From the NCBI GenBank assembly GCA_015057555.1, contig SVEC01000004.1, forward strand, positions 62,001 to 126,000: 64,000 nt of DNA, in the 5' to 3' direction. Numbering within the stretch: the first letter of the stretch is position 1; the number at the start of each line of letters is the position of its first letter. Shown here in pieces: positions 1 through 10,046 of this stretch. A model generated the notes under the pieces. That model made no database searches, had not been told where the DNA came from, and was given only the letters and a program-made list of their open reading frames with translations. The position numbers were made by a program, and so were the translations under genes. The stretch comes from Lachnospiraceae bacterium. Its GTDB lineage: Bacteria > Bacillota > Clostridia > Lachnospirales > Lachnospiraceae.

Positions 1-42
1 TTTAATGATATACCTGACAGCTAAGAACTAATAGGAGAAAAT

Positions 43-756
43 ATGGAAAGATTAAGTAAGTATGTTGAGGAGCTGACAGGAAGTCCACTATCAGAACTTC
101 AGCTTCAGCAATTTGAAACCTACTATGACATGTTAATAGAGACCAACAAGGTTATGAACCTAACAGCCATAACTGATAGAGAAGAGGTAATTCTTAAGCA
201 TTTTATGGACAGTGTTGCATTAGCCGGTTATTATGACATTAAGGATAAGGCTCTTAAGGTTATAGATGTGGGAACGGGAGCAGGCTTTCCAGGAATTCCT
301 CTTAAGATAGCATTTCCTAAGCTTAAGGTTACCCTGTTTGATTCTCTTAATAAGAGAATTAAATTTCTTCAGAGTGTTATAGATGAATTAGACTTAAAGG
401 ACTGTGAAGCCATTCATGGCAGAGCAGAGGAAGGTGGTCGCAATAAAGCTATGCGAGAAGCCTATGATTTAGTTGTATCAAGAGCAGTGGCAAATATGTC
501 AGTTCTTGCGGAGTACACTCTTCCATTTGTTAAGGAGGGAGGATATTTTATCCCATACAAAACTCTTACTGTAGATGAAGAGCTTGATGCTGGTAAGAAA
601 GCCATATCTATGCTGGGTGGTAAATTAGAAAAAGTAGAAAAGCTTACACTTCCTGATTCAGACATAGGAAGAAGCTTTGTATTTGTTAAAAAGATAAAAG
701 CTACCCCAAAGGCATATCCAAGAAAAGCCGGGACAGCAAGCAAACAGCCCCTTTAA
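43..756 (+). CDS. rsmG: 16S rRNA (guanine-N7)-methyltransferase RsmG (GidB)
   Basis: ORF translation with VIDVGTGAGFPGIPLKIAFP and VVSRAVA motifs typical of RsmG; RBS upstream. Confidence 0.95.
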   Translation: MERLSKYVEELTGSPLSELQLQQFETYYDMLIETNKVMNLTAITDREEVILKHFMDSVALAGYYDIKDKALKVIDVGTGAGFPGIPLKIAFPKLKVTLFDSLNKRIKFLQSVIDELDLKDCEAIHGRAEEGGRNKAMREAYDLVVSRAVANMSVLAEYTLPFVKEGGYFIPYKTLTVDEELDAGKKAISMLGGKLEKVEKLTLPDSDIGRSFVFVKKIKATPKAYPRKAGTASKQPL

Positions 757-770
757 TAAAGGGGCTGTTT
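742..770 (+). terminator. Rho-independent terminator after rsmG
   Basis: Perfect hairpin aaacagccccttt-aat-aaaggggctgttt followed by T-rich sequence. Confidence 0.85.
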
Positions 771-829
771 TACTTATGTGAGCTAATGATGCTCTATACG
801 AAATATTGAAGTCAAAATATAAAAATATA

Positions 830-1810
830 TTAGGTTGCATCAGCCTCAGGGATTACTATGTCATCTCCCTTGTGACGCTTTTGTTGTCTTCTAAGTCTTA
901 ATTCTTCCTGTCGTTGTCTTATATTTTCCAGTCCAAGCTTGTCCGTAGGAAGGACAGTCTTGATAGCAAAATATTTGAAATCTCTGTTTTGCTTAATCTT
1001 AATCTTACTTATCATAAGACCATGGTACCAGCATTTGCACACGCTAATGTATGTATTAGGAGTATGAGTGAACCATTTGATTTTCTTGGCAGCTTTTTTA
1101 CCACATTTGTAGCAACGCATAGTGGCAAGCTCCTTGTCCATCATAATATCCTTCTTATCATCAAACTCTCTGGATATATGTTCCATGTAATGCTTGTGGT
1201 AGGATATTATCTCATCTTCCTTTGCTTTAGGATTATTGTACACATCGTAGCTATATCGGTCTGTCAAATCTCTAGGATGTATCTTCGCTAGAACCTGTGC
1301 TGTATAGTAAGCGTCATTTACTGCTGAATGGAAGGGTCTGTCTATGTCTATGGATAGATTTGTAACCGCCTTTTCCAGCTTAACCACGCTTCCGTCCTTT
1401 TCCTTTAGGTCTGTATATATCTGCTGGACATTATAGAATTTTAATGGAGCTTCTAATGGCTTCATATAATAGTAATCCATATTGTTCTGTAGATAATATA
1501 AATCCATAGGACCCCAAGTACAGAAAATAAAATCCTCTGTGCCACACCATTTTATAAAGTCTCTACATACCATATCAAATGGTTTGCCAGTCTTTAAATC
1601 CTTCTCATCATAATTAAGGATGCTTCTAATATGTGGTTGCAGCTTTTTATATAGCTTAGGTCGTATTAGATTAGAGAAGCTATCTATAATATTAAATTTT
1701 GAATCCAGTTTAACTGCGCCAATCTCGATTATTTCAAAGGGCATACGAGGATTTTCTGTAAATCCTCCATAGCTTTGATTCCACTCAAGATCGAAAACTA
1801 TGTAGTTCAT
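830..1810 (-). CDS. 3'-5' exonuclease domain (DEDD/KapD-like) protein
   Basis: N-terminus MNYIVFDLEWNQ..., later FHSAVNDAYYTAQV; exonuclease-like motifs. Confidence 0.75.
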   Translation of the reverse strand: MNYIVFDLEWNQSYGGFTENPRMPFEIIEIGAVKLDSKFNIIDSFSNLIRPKLYKKLQPHIRSILNYDEKDLKTGKPFDMVCRDFIKWCGTEDFIFCTWGPMDLYYLQNNMDYYYMKPLEAPLKFYNVQQIYTDLKEKDGSVVKLEKAVTNLSIDIDRPFHSAVNDAYYTAQVLAKIHPRDLTDRYSYDVYNNPKAKEDEIISYHKHYMEHISREFDDKKDIMMDKELATMRCYKCGKKAAKKIKWFTHTPNTYISVCKCWYHGLMISKIKIKQNRDFKYFAIKTVLPTDKLGLENIRQRQEELRLRRQQKRHKGDDIVIPEADAT

Positions 1811-1833
1811 ATTATGTACCTTAATTAAATTAT

Positions 1834-2424
1834 TTATTCCGCCCTAGATTTCATCACTCGTAAATGTGAATAGTCGTTATTTAGGTTGCCATTTCTTTCT
1901 TCTAATTCCTTGCAGATATCATTGAGAATTTCGATAGCTTCGTTCTGAGACTTAGCATTGGCAGTTGCAGTTTGAGCTATAAGTACTGCAAGACGTTCAT
2001 TGCTGTTAACAATCTTAGTTGCGTTATCTCCATCCTTCTTTATCTGTAATTTAGCCATAAGCTTATCCTGGTCAAGCATCTCCTGATAAAGCTTAGCATT
2101 TTCTGCCTTCATGTCATCCATCATATCAAGAATAGCGGACATACTTTGTGCTCTAGCAACCTCTTCTCTTTTAGCTACTGAGTAGATACCCTTTTCTACC
2201 TTGGTAAGCTCATTTTGCTTGTCAATGGCAAGGGTTGCAATATCATCAATTTTGGCAAGAATTCCATCCACTAAGAAATAAGTGTCAACAATTACAATTA
2301 AAGACACTGCTATAATTAGCTCAATATTGGCTGGATAAGCAATTATAAGATATAAATCAATTAGAAGAGCTGCCACAAAGGCAACGGCACTAATTGTAAG
2401 AGTTGTCTGAGATTTTCCTTTCAT
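1834..2424 (-). CDS. hypothetical membrane protein with two N-terminal TM segments and coiled coil
   Basis: Intact ORF with hydrophobic N-terminus and RBS-like upstream sequence. Confidence 0.6.
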   Translation of the reverse strand: MKGKSQTTLTISAVAFVAALLIDLYLIIAYPANIELIIAVSLIVIVDTYFLVDGILAKIDDIATLAIDKQNELTKVEKGIYSVAKREEVARAQSMSAILDMMDDMKAENAKLYQEMLDQDKLMAKLQIKKDGDNATKIVNSNERLAVLIAQTATANAKSQNEAIEILNDICKELEERNGNLNNDYSHLRVMKSRAE

Positions 2425-2531
2425 AAAACTTGCCTCCTTAGCATATTACATACCTAACATAATTCTATCATAGGCAACATTTTTTTTCAATGTAGTACAA
2501 TCATAAAACTTTACTAAAGTATAAAACTTTG

Positions 2532-4190
2532 CTATGACTGGTGAAATGCATTCATAATTGCAGGTATAACCTGTTTTTTACGAGAAACAATATCCTCTAA
2601 AATAACACTTCCTCCAGCCACCTCGTCTTTTTTAAAGGCTTTAGCGAGAAGGGATGCTGACTGGTTACCCACATATAATAGTTCGGTATCCTCGGTATAA
2701 ATATTAGTAAGCATAAAGAATAGCATATCAACGCCCTTTGCTTTAATCTCATGTTCCATATGGGCTAAAAGCTTTGGCTTAAGACCATTTAAGATATCAC
2801 TGTTAAATGAAGTTATTTGGCCTATACCAAATTTTAAGCCATCAGTGGAGAATACCTTGTAATCCTGGTGGAATATTTCCTCCACAGATTTGTGCTTCAA
2901 TTTGCTCCCTGCATTAAACATAGCAACGCCGTATTTTTCAAGCTTAATTTCTGCCAGTGAAGCAAGCTGTTCACAAACCTCCTTATCCTTTGGAGTGCAG
3001 GTTGGTGATCTGAACATTAATGTATCAGATAAAATTGCAGAGCAAAGAAGACCGGCTATATCCTTAGGGATTTCAATACCGGTTTCCATAAACATTTCAT
3101 AGATTATAGTAGCGGTACATCCAAGAGGTTGATTCCTAAAATATACAGGGTTCATAGTTTGAAGACCGCCGATTCTATGGTGGTCAATAATCTCAAGAAG
3201 ATTTACCTCATCAATCCCATCAACCGTCTGTGAGCGCTCGTTGTGGTCTACAAGAATAACCTTTTTAGGATTTGCATTCAAGTAATTACGCTGTGATATA
3301 AGTCCCATATATTTTTCATTTTCATTTAAAACAGGATAGTATTGATGACGCTTGCTAGCCATAACATTTCTTATATCATTAATGTAGTCCTCATCAGAAA
3401 ATGTAATCAGATTGTTCTTCTTCATAAAGTGTCTGATAGGAATACTCTGATTAATAAGTCTGGAAACTGTATAAGGGTCGTAAGGAGTTATTATTATTGA
3501 ACAGCCCTTTTCCTGAGCTAACTTAGTTATGGTTTTTGAAACCTCCGCATTATCACAAATGATAATACACTGTGCCTCCATTTCAATTGCACAAAGCTGA
3601 GATTCGTAGCGATTTCCTAAGATAACAATATCATTTTTTTCGATATAATTTTCCATCATATCAGGGTTGGCAGCGGCAATTAATACCTTACCTGTAACAA
3701 CCTGATCATTTGGATTTCCAACCACAAGTTTTGCTGAAAGGGTATCTAAAATATTCTGGTAAGGAGTTTTTGCAGTGGCGATAATCTCATTGTCATATAC
3801 CTCCATATAGGTCATGGCAATATCCTTAACAGTTATAAGTCCTACTAGGTTCTGATATTCATCAACCGAAGGAAGTGTGGTACAGTGAGTACCACTTAAA
3901 ATTTCCCAAGCTTTCTTGATGGAAATCTCACCAGATACACCATCAAGGTGTCTGTACTCCACATCTTTAACCTGAGTAAAAACATTCTTAACTAATTCAG
4001 GAGTAGGAAAGTTAAAATATTTTAAAACATATTCAGTCTCAGCACTAATTTCACCAGCTCGCATAGGAACATAGCTTTTACCAGTTAGCTTGTTCTTTAA
4101 GTAAGCATAGCTTATGGCAGAGCAGATAGAGTCGGTGTCAGGATTCTTGTGACCAATGATATATATTTTTTCGTTGTTTAAAGATGTCAT
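2532..4190 (-). CDS. CBS-domain manganese-dependent inorganic pyrophosphatase (DHH/DHHA2 family)
   Basis: IIGHKNPDTDSICSAI, CBS-like repeats, VDHNERSQ and IDHHRIGG motifs; start trimmed to MTSLNNEKIYIIGHKNPD. Confidence 0.88.
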   Translation of the reverse strand: MTSLNNEKIYIIGHKNPDTDSICSAISYAYLKNKLTGKSYVPMRAGEISAETEYVLKYFNFPTPELVKNVFTQVKDVEYRHLDGVSGEISIKKAWEILSGTHCTTLPSVDEYQNLVGLITVKDIAMTYMEVYDNEIIATAKTPYQNILDTLSAKLVVGNPNDQVVTGKVLIAAANPDMMENYIEKNDIVILGNRYESQLCAIEMEAQCIIICDNAEVSKTITKLAQEKGCSIIITPYDPYTVSRLINQSIPIRHFMKKNNLITFSDEDYINDIRNVMASKRHQYYPVLNENEKYMGLISQRNYLNANPKKVILVDHNERSQTVDGIDEVNLLEIIDHHRIGGLQTMNPVYFRNQPLGCTATIIYEMFMETGIEIPKDIAGLLCSAILSDTLMFRSPTCTPKDKEVCEQLASLAEIKLEKYGVAMFNAGSKLKHKSVEEIFHQDYKVFSTDGLKFGIGQITSFNSDILNGLKPKLLAHMEHEIKAKGVDMLFFMLTNIYTEDTELLYVGNQSASLLAKAFKKDEVAGGSVILEDIVSRKKQVIPAIMNAFHQS

Positions 4191-4221
4191 AGTATCTCCT
4201 TTCAAGAGTGACAAGGCTGAT

Positions 4222-4358
4222 TTTTCGAAGTGCAGTCTTGCTGAACCTGGCGGTTCGACAAGCGCGCGGGCATTCGCCCTATGTAGAAAAATATGAAAAA
4301 AGGCGTACTGATGTAAACATCGTACACCTCTTTCATATTTTTCTACGCACTTCGAAAA
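4222..4358. repeat. Large interrupted inverted repeat / structured element immediately 3' of tRNA-Arg
   Basis: Outer arms ttttcgaagtgc (4222-4233)/gcacttcgaaaa (4347-4358); inner arms gtagaaaaatatgaaa (4283-4298)/tttcatatttttctac (4331-4346); further small hairpins in between. Confidence 0.8.
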
Positions 4359-4369
4359 GCTTCGCGAGC

Positions 4370-4442
4370 GTTTCCGAGGCGATTCGAACGCCCGACCTAC
4401 CGCTTAGGAGGCGGTTGCTCTATCCAGCTGAGCTACGGAAAC
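4370..4442 (-). tRNA. tRNA-Arg (CCT)
   Basis: Minus strand gtttccgtagctcagctggatagagcaaccgcctcctaagcggtaggtcgggcgttcgaatcgcctcggaaac folds as a cloverleaf; anticodon loop CTCCTAA. Confidence 0.95.
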
Positions 4443-4531
4443 ATATGGAGTGTCAGTTTAAGACACTCGTATATTTTATGATATGTTATTGAAAATGTAA
4501 ATATCTATATATGTCAGTTTTAGTGCAAACA

Positions 4532-5407
4532 TTAAATTTGTATATGTCCCTGCAACCAAATTTCTCCTCTAAAGCGACGTCCTTCCATAGGCTCACCCTG
4601 AAGGTCCTTAGAGTTAATGGCCACATTTAGGTATATATCATTACACTTTAGAGCTAGATTGTATATAAGCTCCTTGGTGTAGCTGTTAGTAATCTTAGTT
4701 ACCTTTAGGATGTGAGCAGTAATCATATAGTGGTCGCACTCCACACCACAAGGCATAAAGCTGGTATCTACTATAGTGAGAATGTCCTCATAATGAATTC
4801 TTCCTGATAAGGTGGCGTAGGTATCCATCTCCTCTAGGGTAAGACTTTCTATAGCTTCTGTGTTACCATTTTTAGCTTCAAATAAAAGATTATTTCTTCT
4901 TCTCTTAAGCTTTTCCTCATAAGCTCTTGAGCTTTCATCCTGCATAACTCCCAAGAGAATGGTACCTCCTGTGGAAAGACCGGAAAGCTTAACGCGACTT
5001 AAATTCCTGTTGGAGTAGTTAAGCCATTTGGACTTAGCATAATCAGATATGTTAAGTACATAAAAGATTAAAGTCATACCAAGTCTTATATCCTCGCAAA
5101 CGCCTGCGTAGGATTCCTTGTCAGTTTGCTTCTCTACAGAAATATTTTCAAATTCCATAAACACATCTCCCTTAAGATAAGGGAAATAATGCTCTATGGA
5201 AAGAGAACCATTTATATCATACTCACCAACTAATCCAAGTCCCATCTTATCACCAAAATCCTTTTCAAATTGGATTAGTGAGGTGTCGATTCCCGTAGTT
5301 GTAATCATCTTTCGGTTAGGACTTTTCAGAGATGACACGTATATATTTTCCAGAAGCTTTCTGGTTTTTATTTCACTAAAGCCTATGGCTCTTAAATATG
5401 AATGCAT
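4532..5407 (-). CDS. conserved hypothetical protein (Lachnospiraceae DUF3881-like)
   Basis: Intact ORF MHSYLRAIGFSEIKTRKLLENIY...; family name from recall only. Confidence 0.55.
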   Translation of the reverse strand: MHSYLRAIGFSEIKTRKLLENIYVSSLKSPNRKMITTTGIDTSLIQFEKDFGDKMGLGLVGEYDINGSLSIEHYFPYLKGDVFMEFENISVEKQTDKESYAGVCEDIRLGMTLIFYVLNISDYAKSKWLNYSNRNLSRVKLSGLSTGGTILLGVMQDESSRAYEEKLKRRRNNLLFEAKNGNTEAIESLTLEEMDTYATLSGRIHYEDILTIVDTSFMPCGVECDHYMITAHILKVTKITNSYTKELIYNLALKCNDIYLNVAINSKDLQGEPMEGRRFRGEIWLQGHIQI

Positions 5408-5458
5408 AAAATCATCTCCTTTTAGTGGAATGTAAACAAGCCTTCATTAATGATGCTA

Positions 5459-6739
5459 CTACTTAATCTTGTCCTTGCCACCCATGTATGGACGAAGTAC
5501 CTCAGGTATGTTAATAGTTCCGTCCTCATTTAAATTATTCTCAAGGAAGGCAATAAGCATACGTGGTGGAGCAACAACAGTGTTATTTAATGTGTGTGCA
5601 AAATATTTAGTTCCATCAGCTGCCTTAACCTTAATTCCAAGACGACGTGCCTGAGCATCACCAAGATTTGAACAGCTACCAACCTCAAAGTACTTCTTCT
5701 GACGTGGTGACCAAGCCTCAACATCATAGGACTTAACCTTAAGGTCTGCTAAGTCTCCTGAACAACACTCGATAGTTCTAACAGGAATATCCATAGAACG
5801 GAAAAGATCAACAGTATTCTTCCAGAGCTTGTGGAACCAATCCATACTCTCCTCTGGCTTACATACAACTATCATCTCCTGCTTCTCGAACTGATGAATT
5901 CTGTATACTCCTCTTTCTTCAATACCATGAGCTCCCTTTTCCTTTCTGAAGCAAGGTGAGTAGCTAGTAAGAGTCTGAGGAAGTGATTCCTCTGGATTAA
6001 GTGTATCGATAAACTTACCAATCATAGAATGCTCACTTGTACCGATAAGGTAAAGGTCTTCACCCTCAATCTTGTACATCATGGCATCCATTTCAGCAAA
6101 GCTCATAACACCAGTAACAACGTTACTTCTAATCATGAAAGGTGGAATACAATAAGTAAAGCCTCTGTCAATCATAAAGTCTCTAGCATAAGAAATGATT
6201 GCTGAGTGAAGTCTTGCGATGTCGCCCATAAGGTAGTAGAAGCCATTTCCGGCAACCTTACCTGCACTCTCAAGGTCAATTCCGTTAAACTTTGACATAA
6301 TCTCAGTGTGGTAAGGAACTTCAAACTCTGGAACAACAGGCTCACCGAATTTCTCAAGCTCAACATTTTCCTCATCATTCTTTCCTATAGGGACAGAAGG
6401 GTCGATGATATTTGGGATAACCATCATCTTCTGTTTTAACTCTTCTCTAACAACTGGCTCCTGCTTTTCAAGCTCCGCAAGACGAGCGGCATTCTTAGCA
6501 ACCTCCTGCTTAACAATCTCTGCCTCATCCTTCTTGCCCTGAGCCATAAGGGCACCAATCTGCTTTGCAATCTGATTCTTTTTAGCACGAAGCTCATCTG
6601 CCTCCTGTTGAAGTGCTCTAGATTGCTTATCAAGCTCAATTACCTCATCGACAAGAGGAAGCTTAGCATCCTGAAACTTTTTCTTAATATTCTCCTTAAC
6701 TATGTCTGGGTTCTCTCGTACAAATTTAATGTCTAACAT
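5459..6739 (-). CDS. serS: seryl-tRNA synthetase
   Basis: MLDIKFVRENPDIVKENIKKK N-terminus, class II aaRS motifs GTSEHS, YRIHQFEKQEM, NNTVVAPPRMLIAFLEN. Confidence 0.97.
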   Translation of the reverse strand: MLDIKFVRENPDIVKENIKKKFQDAKLPLVDEVIELDKQSRALQQEADELRAKKNQIAKQIGALMAQGKKDEAEIVKQEVAKNAARLAELEKQEPVVREELKQKMMVIPNIIDPSVPIGKNDEENVELEKFGEPVVPEFEVPYHTEIMSKFNGIDLESAGKVAGNGFYYLMGDIARLHSAIISYARDFMIDRGFTYCIPPFMIRSNVVTGVMSFAEMDAMMYKIEGEDLYLIGTSEHSMIGKFIDTLNPEESLPQTLTSYSPCFRKEKGAHGIEERGVYRIHQFEKQEMIVVCKPEESMDWFHKLWKNTVDLFRSMDIPVRTIECCSGDLADLKVKSYDVEAWSPRQKKYFEVGSCSNLGDAQARRLGIKVKAADGTKYFAHTLNNTVVAPPRMLIAFLENNLNEDGTINIPEVLRPYMGGKDKIK

Positions 6740-6750
6740 AATCTTCTCCT

Positions 6751-7329
6751 TTATTCATCATACACATCAAAATTAATATCGTCTTCAGTATCAGTATTGA
6801 GACCGTTGATTTCTTCCTCAACTGTCATAGCCTTTTCCAGAGCATCCTTTTCCTCCTCAGAAAGCGGAATGTAGGATTCACCCTTTATAATTTCCTTGGC
6901 GTAGGTAAAGCAACCCTCTCTTGAGTGCATAGCATTAAGTATGATACCAGAATGCTGGTCATTTAAAAGTGCTATAACAAAGCTTAGCTTGCCGGACATC
7001 TGCTCAAAGGCATCATATTTTATTAGTGCAGTTTTGCTGATGCAGCTTGTAAGGTGTGCTTTAATTTCCTTATGCTCCTTAGTTACTCTTTTTGCATTTG
7101 CCTTAACCTTATCCATCTCTTTGAAGCGATAGCGAATAACCTTTTCTAGGTCTGCTCCCTTTTTACCACTCATAAGAGCCTTGTATTTTCTGGTAATAAT
7201 ATTCATCTTATTAATTGTAAAAAACATCATTACTAGAAGAAGAATTACCAGTATGGCAAGTATAGTAGTTACAGTTTCAATCTTCATACCTAAAACTGTA
7301 AGCTCTACTATTTCCTTTTCACTGTTCAT
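6751..7329 (-). CDS. DUF4446-like membrane protein
   Basis: N-terminal TM, FEQMSGKLSFVIALLNDQHSGIILNAMHSREGCFTYAKEI; location next to parB. Confidence 0.7.
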   Translation of the reverse strand: MNSEKEIVELTVLGMKIETVTTILAILVILLLVMMFFTINKMNIITRKYKALMSGKKGADLEKVIRYRFKEMDKVKANAKRVTKEHKEIKAHLTSCISKTALIKYDAFEQMSGKLSFVIALLNDQHSGIILNAMHSREGCFTYAKEIIKGESYIPLSEEEKDALEKAMTVEEEINGLNTDTEDDINFDVYDE

Positions 7330-7343
7330 AAAATATCCTCGCT

Positions 7344-8297
7344 TTATTTTGCATTTAATAATATCTGGGTAATTCTATCTAAATCGTCCTCTGAATAGTA
7401 TTCAATCTCAATCTTACCCTTATTCTTATTCTTAGCCTTAATAGTAGTTTTTGTACCAAGACTACTTTTAATTCTTTCCTCAATATCTTTATATAAGAAG
7501 GAAAAATCAACCTTTGAACTCTCAGTGGATGTAGTGCTCTTTGGAGCAGATAAAACCTTCTTAACGTAGGCTTCCGTTTCTCTTACACTAAGTCTCTTAT
7601 CAAAGACATAAAGAGCAGTTTCATACTGAAGCTCCTCATCGTTTATGGAGATAAGTGCTCTAACATGTCCCATAGAAAGCATATCATCTATAAGCATCTG
7701 CTGAACCTTCTTAGTAAGCTTAAGTAATCTTAATGAGTTGCTAACTGCCGGTCTACTTTTTGAAACCTTCTCTGCAACTTCATCCTGTGTAAGTGAAAAC
7801 TCATCAATAAGTCTCTGGTAAGCCATAGCTTCTTCTATAGGATTAAGGTCCTGTCTTTGAATGTTCTCTATAAGAGCAATTTCAACAATTTCCTGTGGAG
7901 TGTAATCCTTGATAACTACAGGTACAGTTTTAAGACCTGCCATCTTGGCTGCTCTCCAACGTCTCTCTCCTGCAATAAGCTCATAGTAATCCTTGTGCTT
8001 TGCCACAACTAGAGGCTGGATAATACCATACTGCTTAATGGAAGCAGCAAGCTCCTCTAACGCATCCGGATCAAATGTTTTTCTTGGCTGACTTTTGTTA
8101 GGTTCAATTGTATTAATATTAACAGTCTGTTCAACTGGCTTAATAACCTCTTTAACAACTTCCTTTACTACAGTTTTTGTAGCTGCTTTACTTGAAGTTT
8201 TTGACTCAGAAGCCTTAGCTGTTGCTTCTTTGTCTTCTGTTGGAAGTCCGAAGCTTCCCAGACCACTACCTAATCTGCTTTTTTTATTAGGTGCCAT
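7344..8297 (-). CDS. parB: chromosome partitioning protein ParB
   Basis: IEPNKSQPRKTFDPDALEELAASIKQYGIIQPLVV...GERRWRAAKMAGL ParB signature. Confidence 0.96.
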   Translation of the reverse strand: MAPNKKSRLGSGLGSFGLPTEDKEATAKASESKTSSKAATKTVVKEVVKEVIKPVEQTVNINTIEPNKSQPRKTFDPDALEELAASIKQYGIIQPLVVAKHKDYYELIAGERRWRAAKMAGLKTVPVVIKDYTPQEIVEIALIENIQRQDLNPIEEAMAYQRLIDEFSLTQDEVAEKVSKSRPAVSNSLRLLKLTKKVQQMLIDDMLSMGHVRALISINDEELQYETALYVFDKRLSVRETEAYVKKVLSAPKSTTSTESSKVDFSFLYKDIEERIKSSLGTKTTIKAKNKNKGKIEIEYYSEDDLDRITQILLNAK

Positions 8298-8398
8298 AAC
8301 CTTCCTCCTTAAATGTATCTTTGCATAGTAAACAAAATTGTTGGTCTATGCGGTATCGATTCAGCGTATTGGTATTGCAAAATCGATGTATGTTTTAT

Positions 8399-9178
8399 CT
8401 ACTGAAACAATTTATTTTTAATAACCTCATCTGCCAGGTCTCTATAACCTTGAGCACCAGAGGAACGACTGTCGTAGAGATTAATAGGGAGTCCAAAGCT
8501 AGGAGCCTCTGCCAATCTTACATTACGTGGGATAACTGTTTTATAAATAAATTGGTCAAGATGATTCTTAACATTATCAACTACCTCTAAAGAGAGGTTA
8601 GTTCGAGAGTCAAACATGGTAAATACCACGCCCTCAATCTCAAGGTTTTTGTTAAGACTCTTCTTAATCAAATCAATAGTGTAAATAAGCTGTGAAAGAC
8701 CGTCCAATGCAAAGAACTCACACTGTATAGGTACTAACACGGTGTCTGCCGCAGTCATAGAGTTAATGGTTAACATACCAAGAGCTGGTGGGCAATCTAT
8801 AATAATAAAGTCAAAGTTCTTTCTAATACCCTTAATTAGATTCTTTAGTATGTACTGAGGCTTGTCCTCGTTAATAAGCTCAACCTCTGCACCAGCAAGG
8901 TTACGATTAGATGGAAGCACACTAAGATTAAGCTTTTTGTCTAATGGACGTATAATCATACATTCACCAACATTGCATTCTCCGCAGATTGCTTCATAGA
9001 TAGTTAAATCCAGATTGTTTTTATCAATTCCTAAACCACTGGTCAAGTTACCCTGAGGATCCATATCTATGGCTAATACCTTTTTTCCTTTTTCTGCTAG
9101 ACATGCAGCCAGATTAATTGAAGTTGTAGTTTTACCAACGCCACCCTTCTGGTTGGCTATTGCAATAATTCTTCCCAT
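8399..9178 (-). CDS. parA: chromosome partitioning ATPase ParA/Soj
   Basis: MGRIIAIANQKGGVGKTTTSINLAACLA deviant Walker A; start trimmed from 9205. Confidence 0.96.
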   Translation of the reverse strand: MGRIIAIANQKGGVGKTTTSINLAACLAEKGKKVLAIDMDPQGNLTSGLGIDKNNLDLTIYEAICGECNVGECMIIRPLDKKLNLSVLPSNRNLAGAEVELINEDKPQYILKNLIKGIRKNFDFIIIDCPPALGMLTINSMTAADTVLVPIQCEFFALDGLSQLIYTIDLIKKSLNKNLEIEGVVFTMFDSRTNLSLEVVDNVKNHLDQFIYKTVIPRNVRLAEAPSFGLPINLYDSRSSGAQGYRDLADEVIKNKLFQ

Positions 9179-9305
9179 GTTCAAACCTCCATAATTACTA
9201 AACATTATACCATTAATTGATTTTATTCGCTATATCTAAATATGGTAATGAATTTTGGATATAGTACAATATATTGATTTTGTTACATTGTCATAAAAAT
9301 GGGTA

Positions 9306-9321
9306 TGTTTCACGTGAAACA
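9306..9321. promoter_or_regulatory. parS site 1
   Basis: tgtttcacgtgaaaca, perfect 16-bp canonical parS palindrome. Confidence 0.95.
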
Positions 9322-9616
9322 TAAGAATGCATTATAATGAAGCTATTATGAAAACTAAATTGATGACTATTCCTGTTTTGAGTTATGTAAACCAAGCAAT
9401 GGCGCTATTGAAAAGTTGTATGGTTAATAAGGAGAATATATTATATAGTATGTAAAAATATTAATACTTGTGGTAAATATAAATAAAATTACAGTAATGC
9501 TAATGCTTTTTTGGACGTAATTGAAAAATGGTTGTGAGAAAATGTGATATAAAAATAATATAACTTTAGATATTTAGATGCGCAGAATTTATATATTTAT
9601 GGAAATGTCTTGTTAT

Positions 9617-9632
9617 GGTTTCACGTGAAACA
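9617..9632. promoter_or_regulatory. parS site 2
   Basis: ggtttcacgtgaaaca, 15/16 match. Confidence 0.92.
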
Positions 9633-9662
9633 TACCTGACAACAAAGGAATGTACAAAAAAC

Positions 9663-9757
9663 ATATCCACAAATCAATAAATGATTATCCACATATCAAC
9701 AAGGTTATCCACATACCCGAGCTAATGTTATCCACATTGCTAACATAAATATCCACA
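9663..9757. promoter_or_regulatory. DnaA-box cluster (candidate oriC)
   Basis: Nonamers ttatccaca at 9685-9693, 9705-9713, 9728-9736; atatccaca (1 mismatch) at 9663-9671 and 9749-9757; all same orientation. Confidence 0.8.
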
Positions 9758-9778
9758 GATGCAAAAAAAATTTAACCA

Positions 9779-9794
9779 AGTTTCACGTGAAACA
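9779..9794. promoter_or_regulatory. parS site 3
   Basis: agtttcacgtgaaaca, 15/16 match. Confidence 0.92.
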
Positions 9795-9901
9795 TAAAGA
9801 AATATAATTACAATATGTAGAATATTCAAAAGAAGAACTACTTATAATAAGAACACAGTAAAAAGAATTCATTAAATACAATATTGATAAACAAGCTAGT
9901 A

Positions 9902-9917
9902 TGTTTCACGTGAAACA
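9902..9917. promoter_or_regulatory. parS site 4
   Basis: tgtttcacgtgaaaca, perfect. Confidence 0.95.
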
Positions 9918-9951
9918 ATTATAGAAAGTGGAATAGAAATCGAAGAAATAC

Positions 9952-9967
9952 AGTTTCACGTGAAACA
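9952..9967. promoter_or_regulatory. parS site 5
   Basis: agtttcacgtgaaaca, 15/16 match. Confidence 0.92.
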
Positions 9968-9993
9968 ATAAAATAAGAAAGACCACAATATAT

Positions 9994-10002
9994 TGTGGAT
10001 AA
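9994..10002 (-). promoter_or_regulatory. DnaA box, inverted orientation
   Basis: tgtggataa = reverse complement of ttatccaca. Confidence 0.75.
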
Positions 10003-10046
10003 AATACTAAATATCCAATATAAGACAATATATAACAAGAAATAAT

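Noticed and set aside
462-743. Antisense ORF over rsmG
   Set aside because: Fully overlaps a confident gene on the other strand; no RBS or family signal. The same applies to most 60-125 aa shadow ORFs in the track.
4208-4492. 94-aa ORF across the inverted repeat and tRNA-Arg
   Set aside because: Overlaps a tRNA and structured repeat; spurious.
8321-8590. 89-aa plus-strand ORF between parB and parA
   Set aside because: Overlaps the parA 3' end antisense; no coding support.
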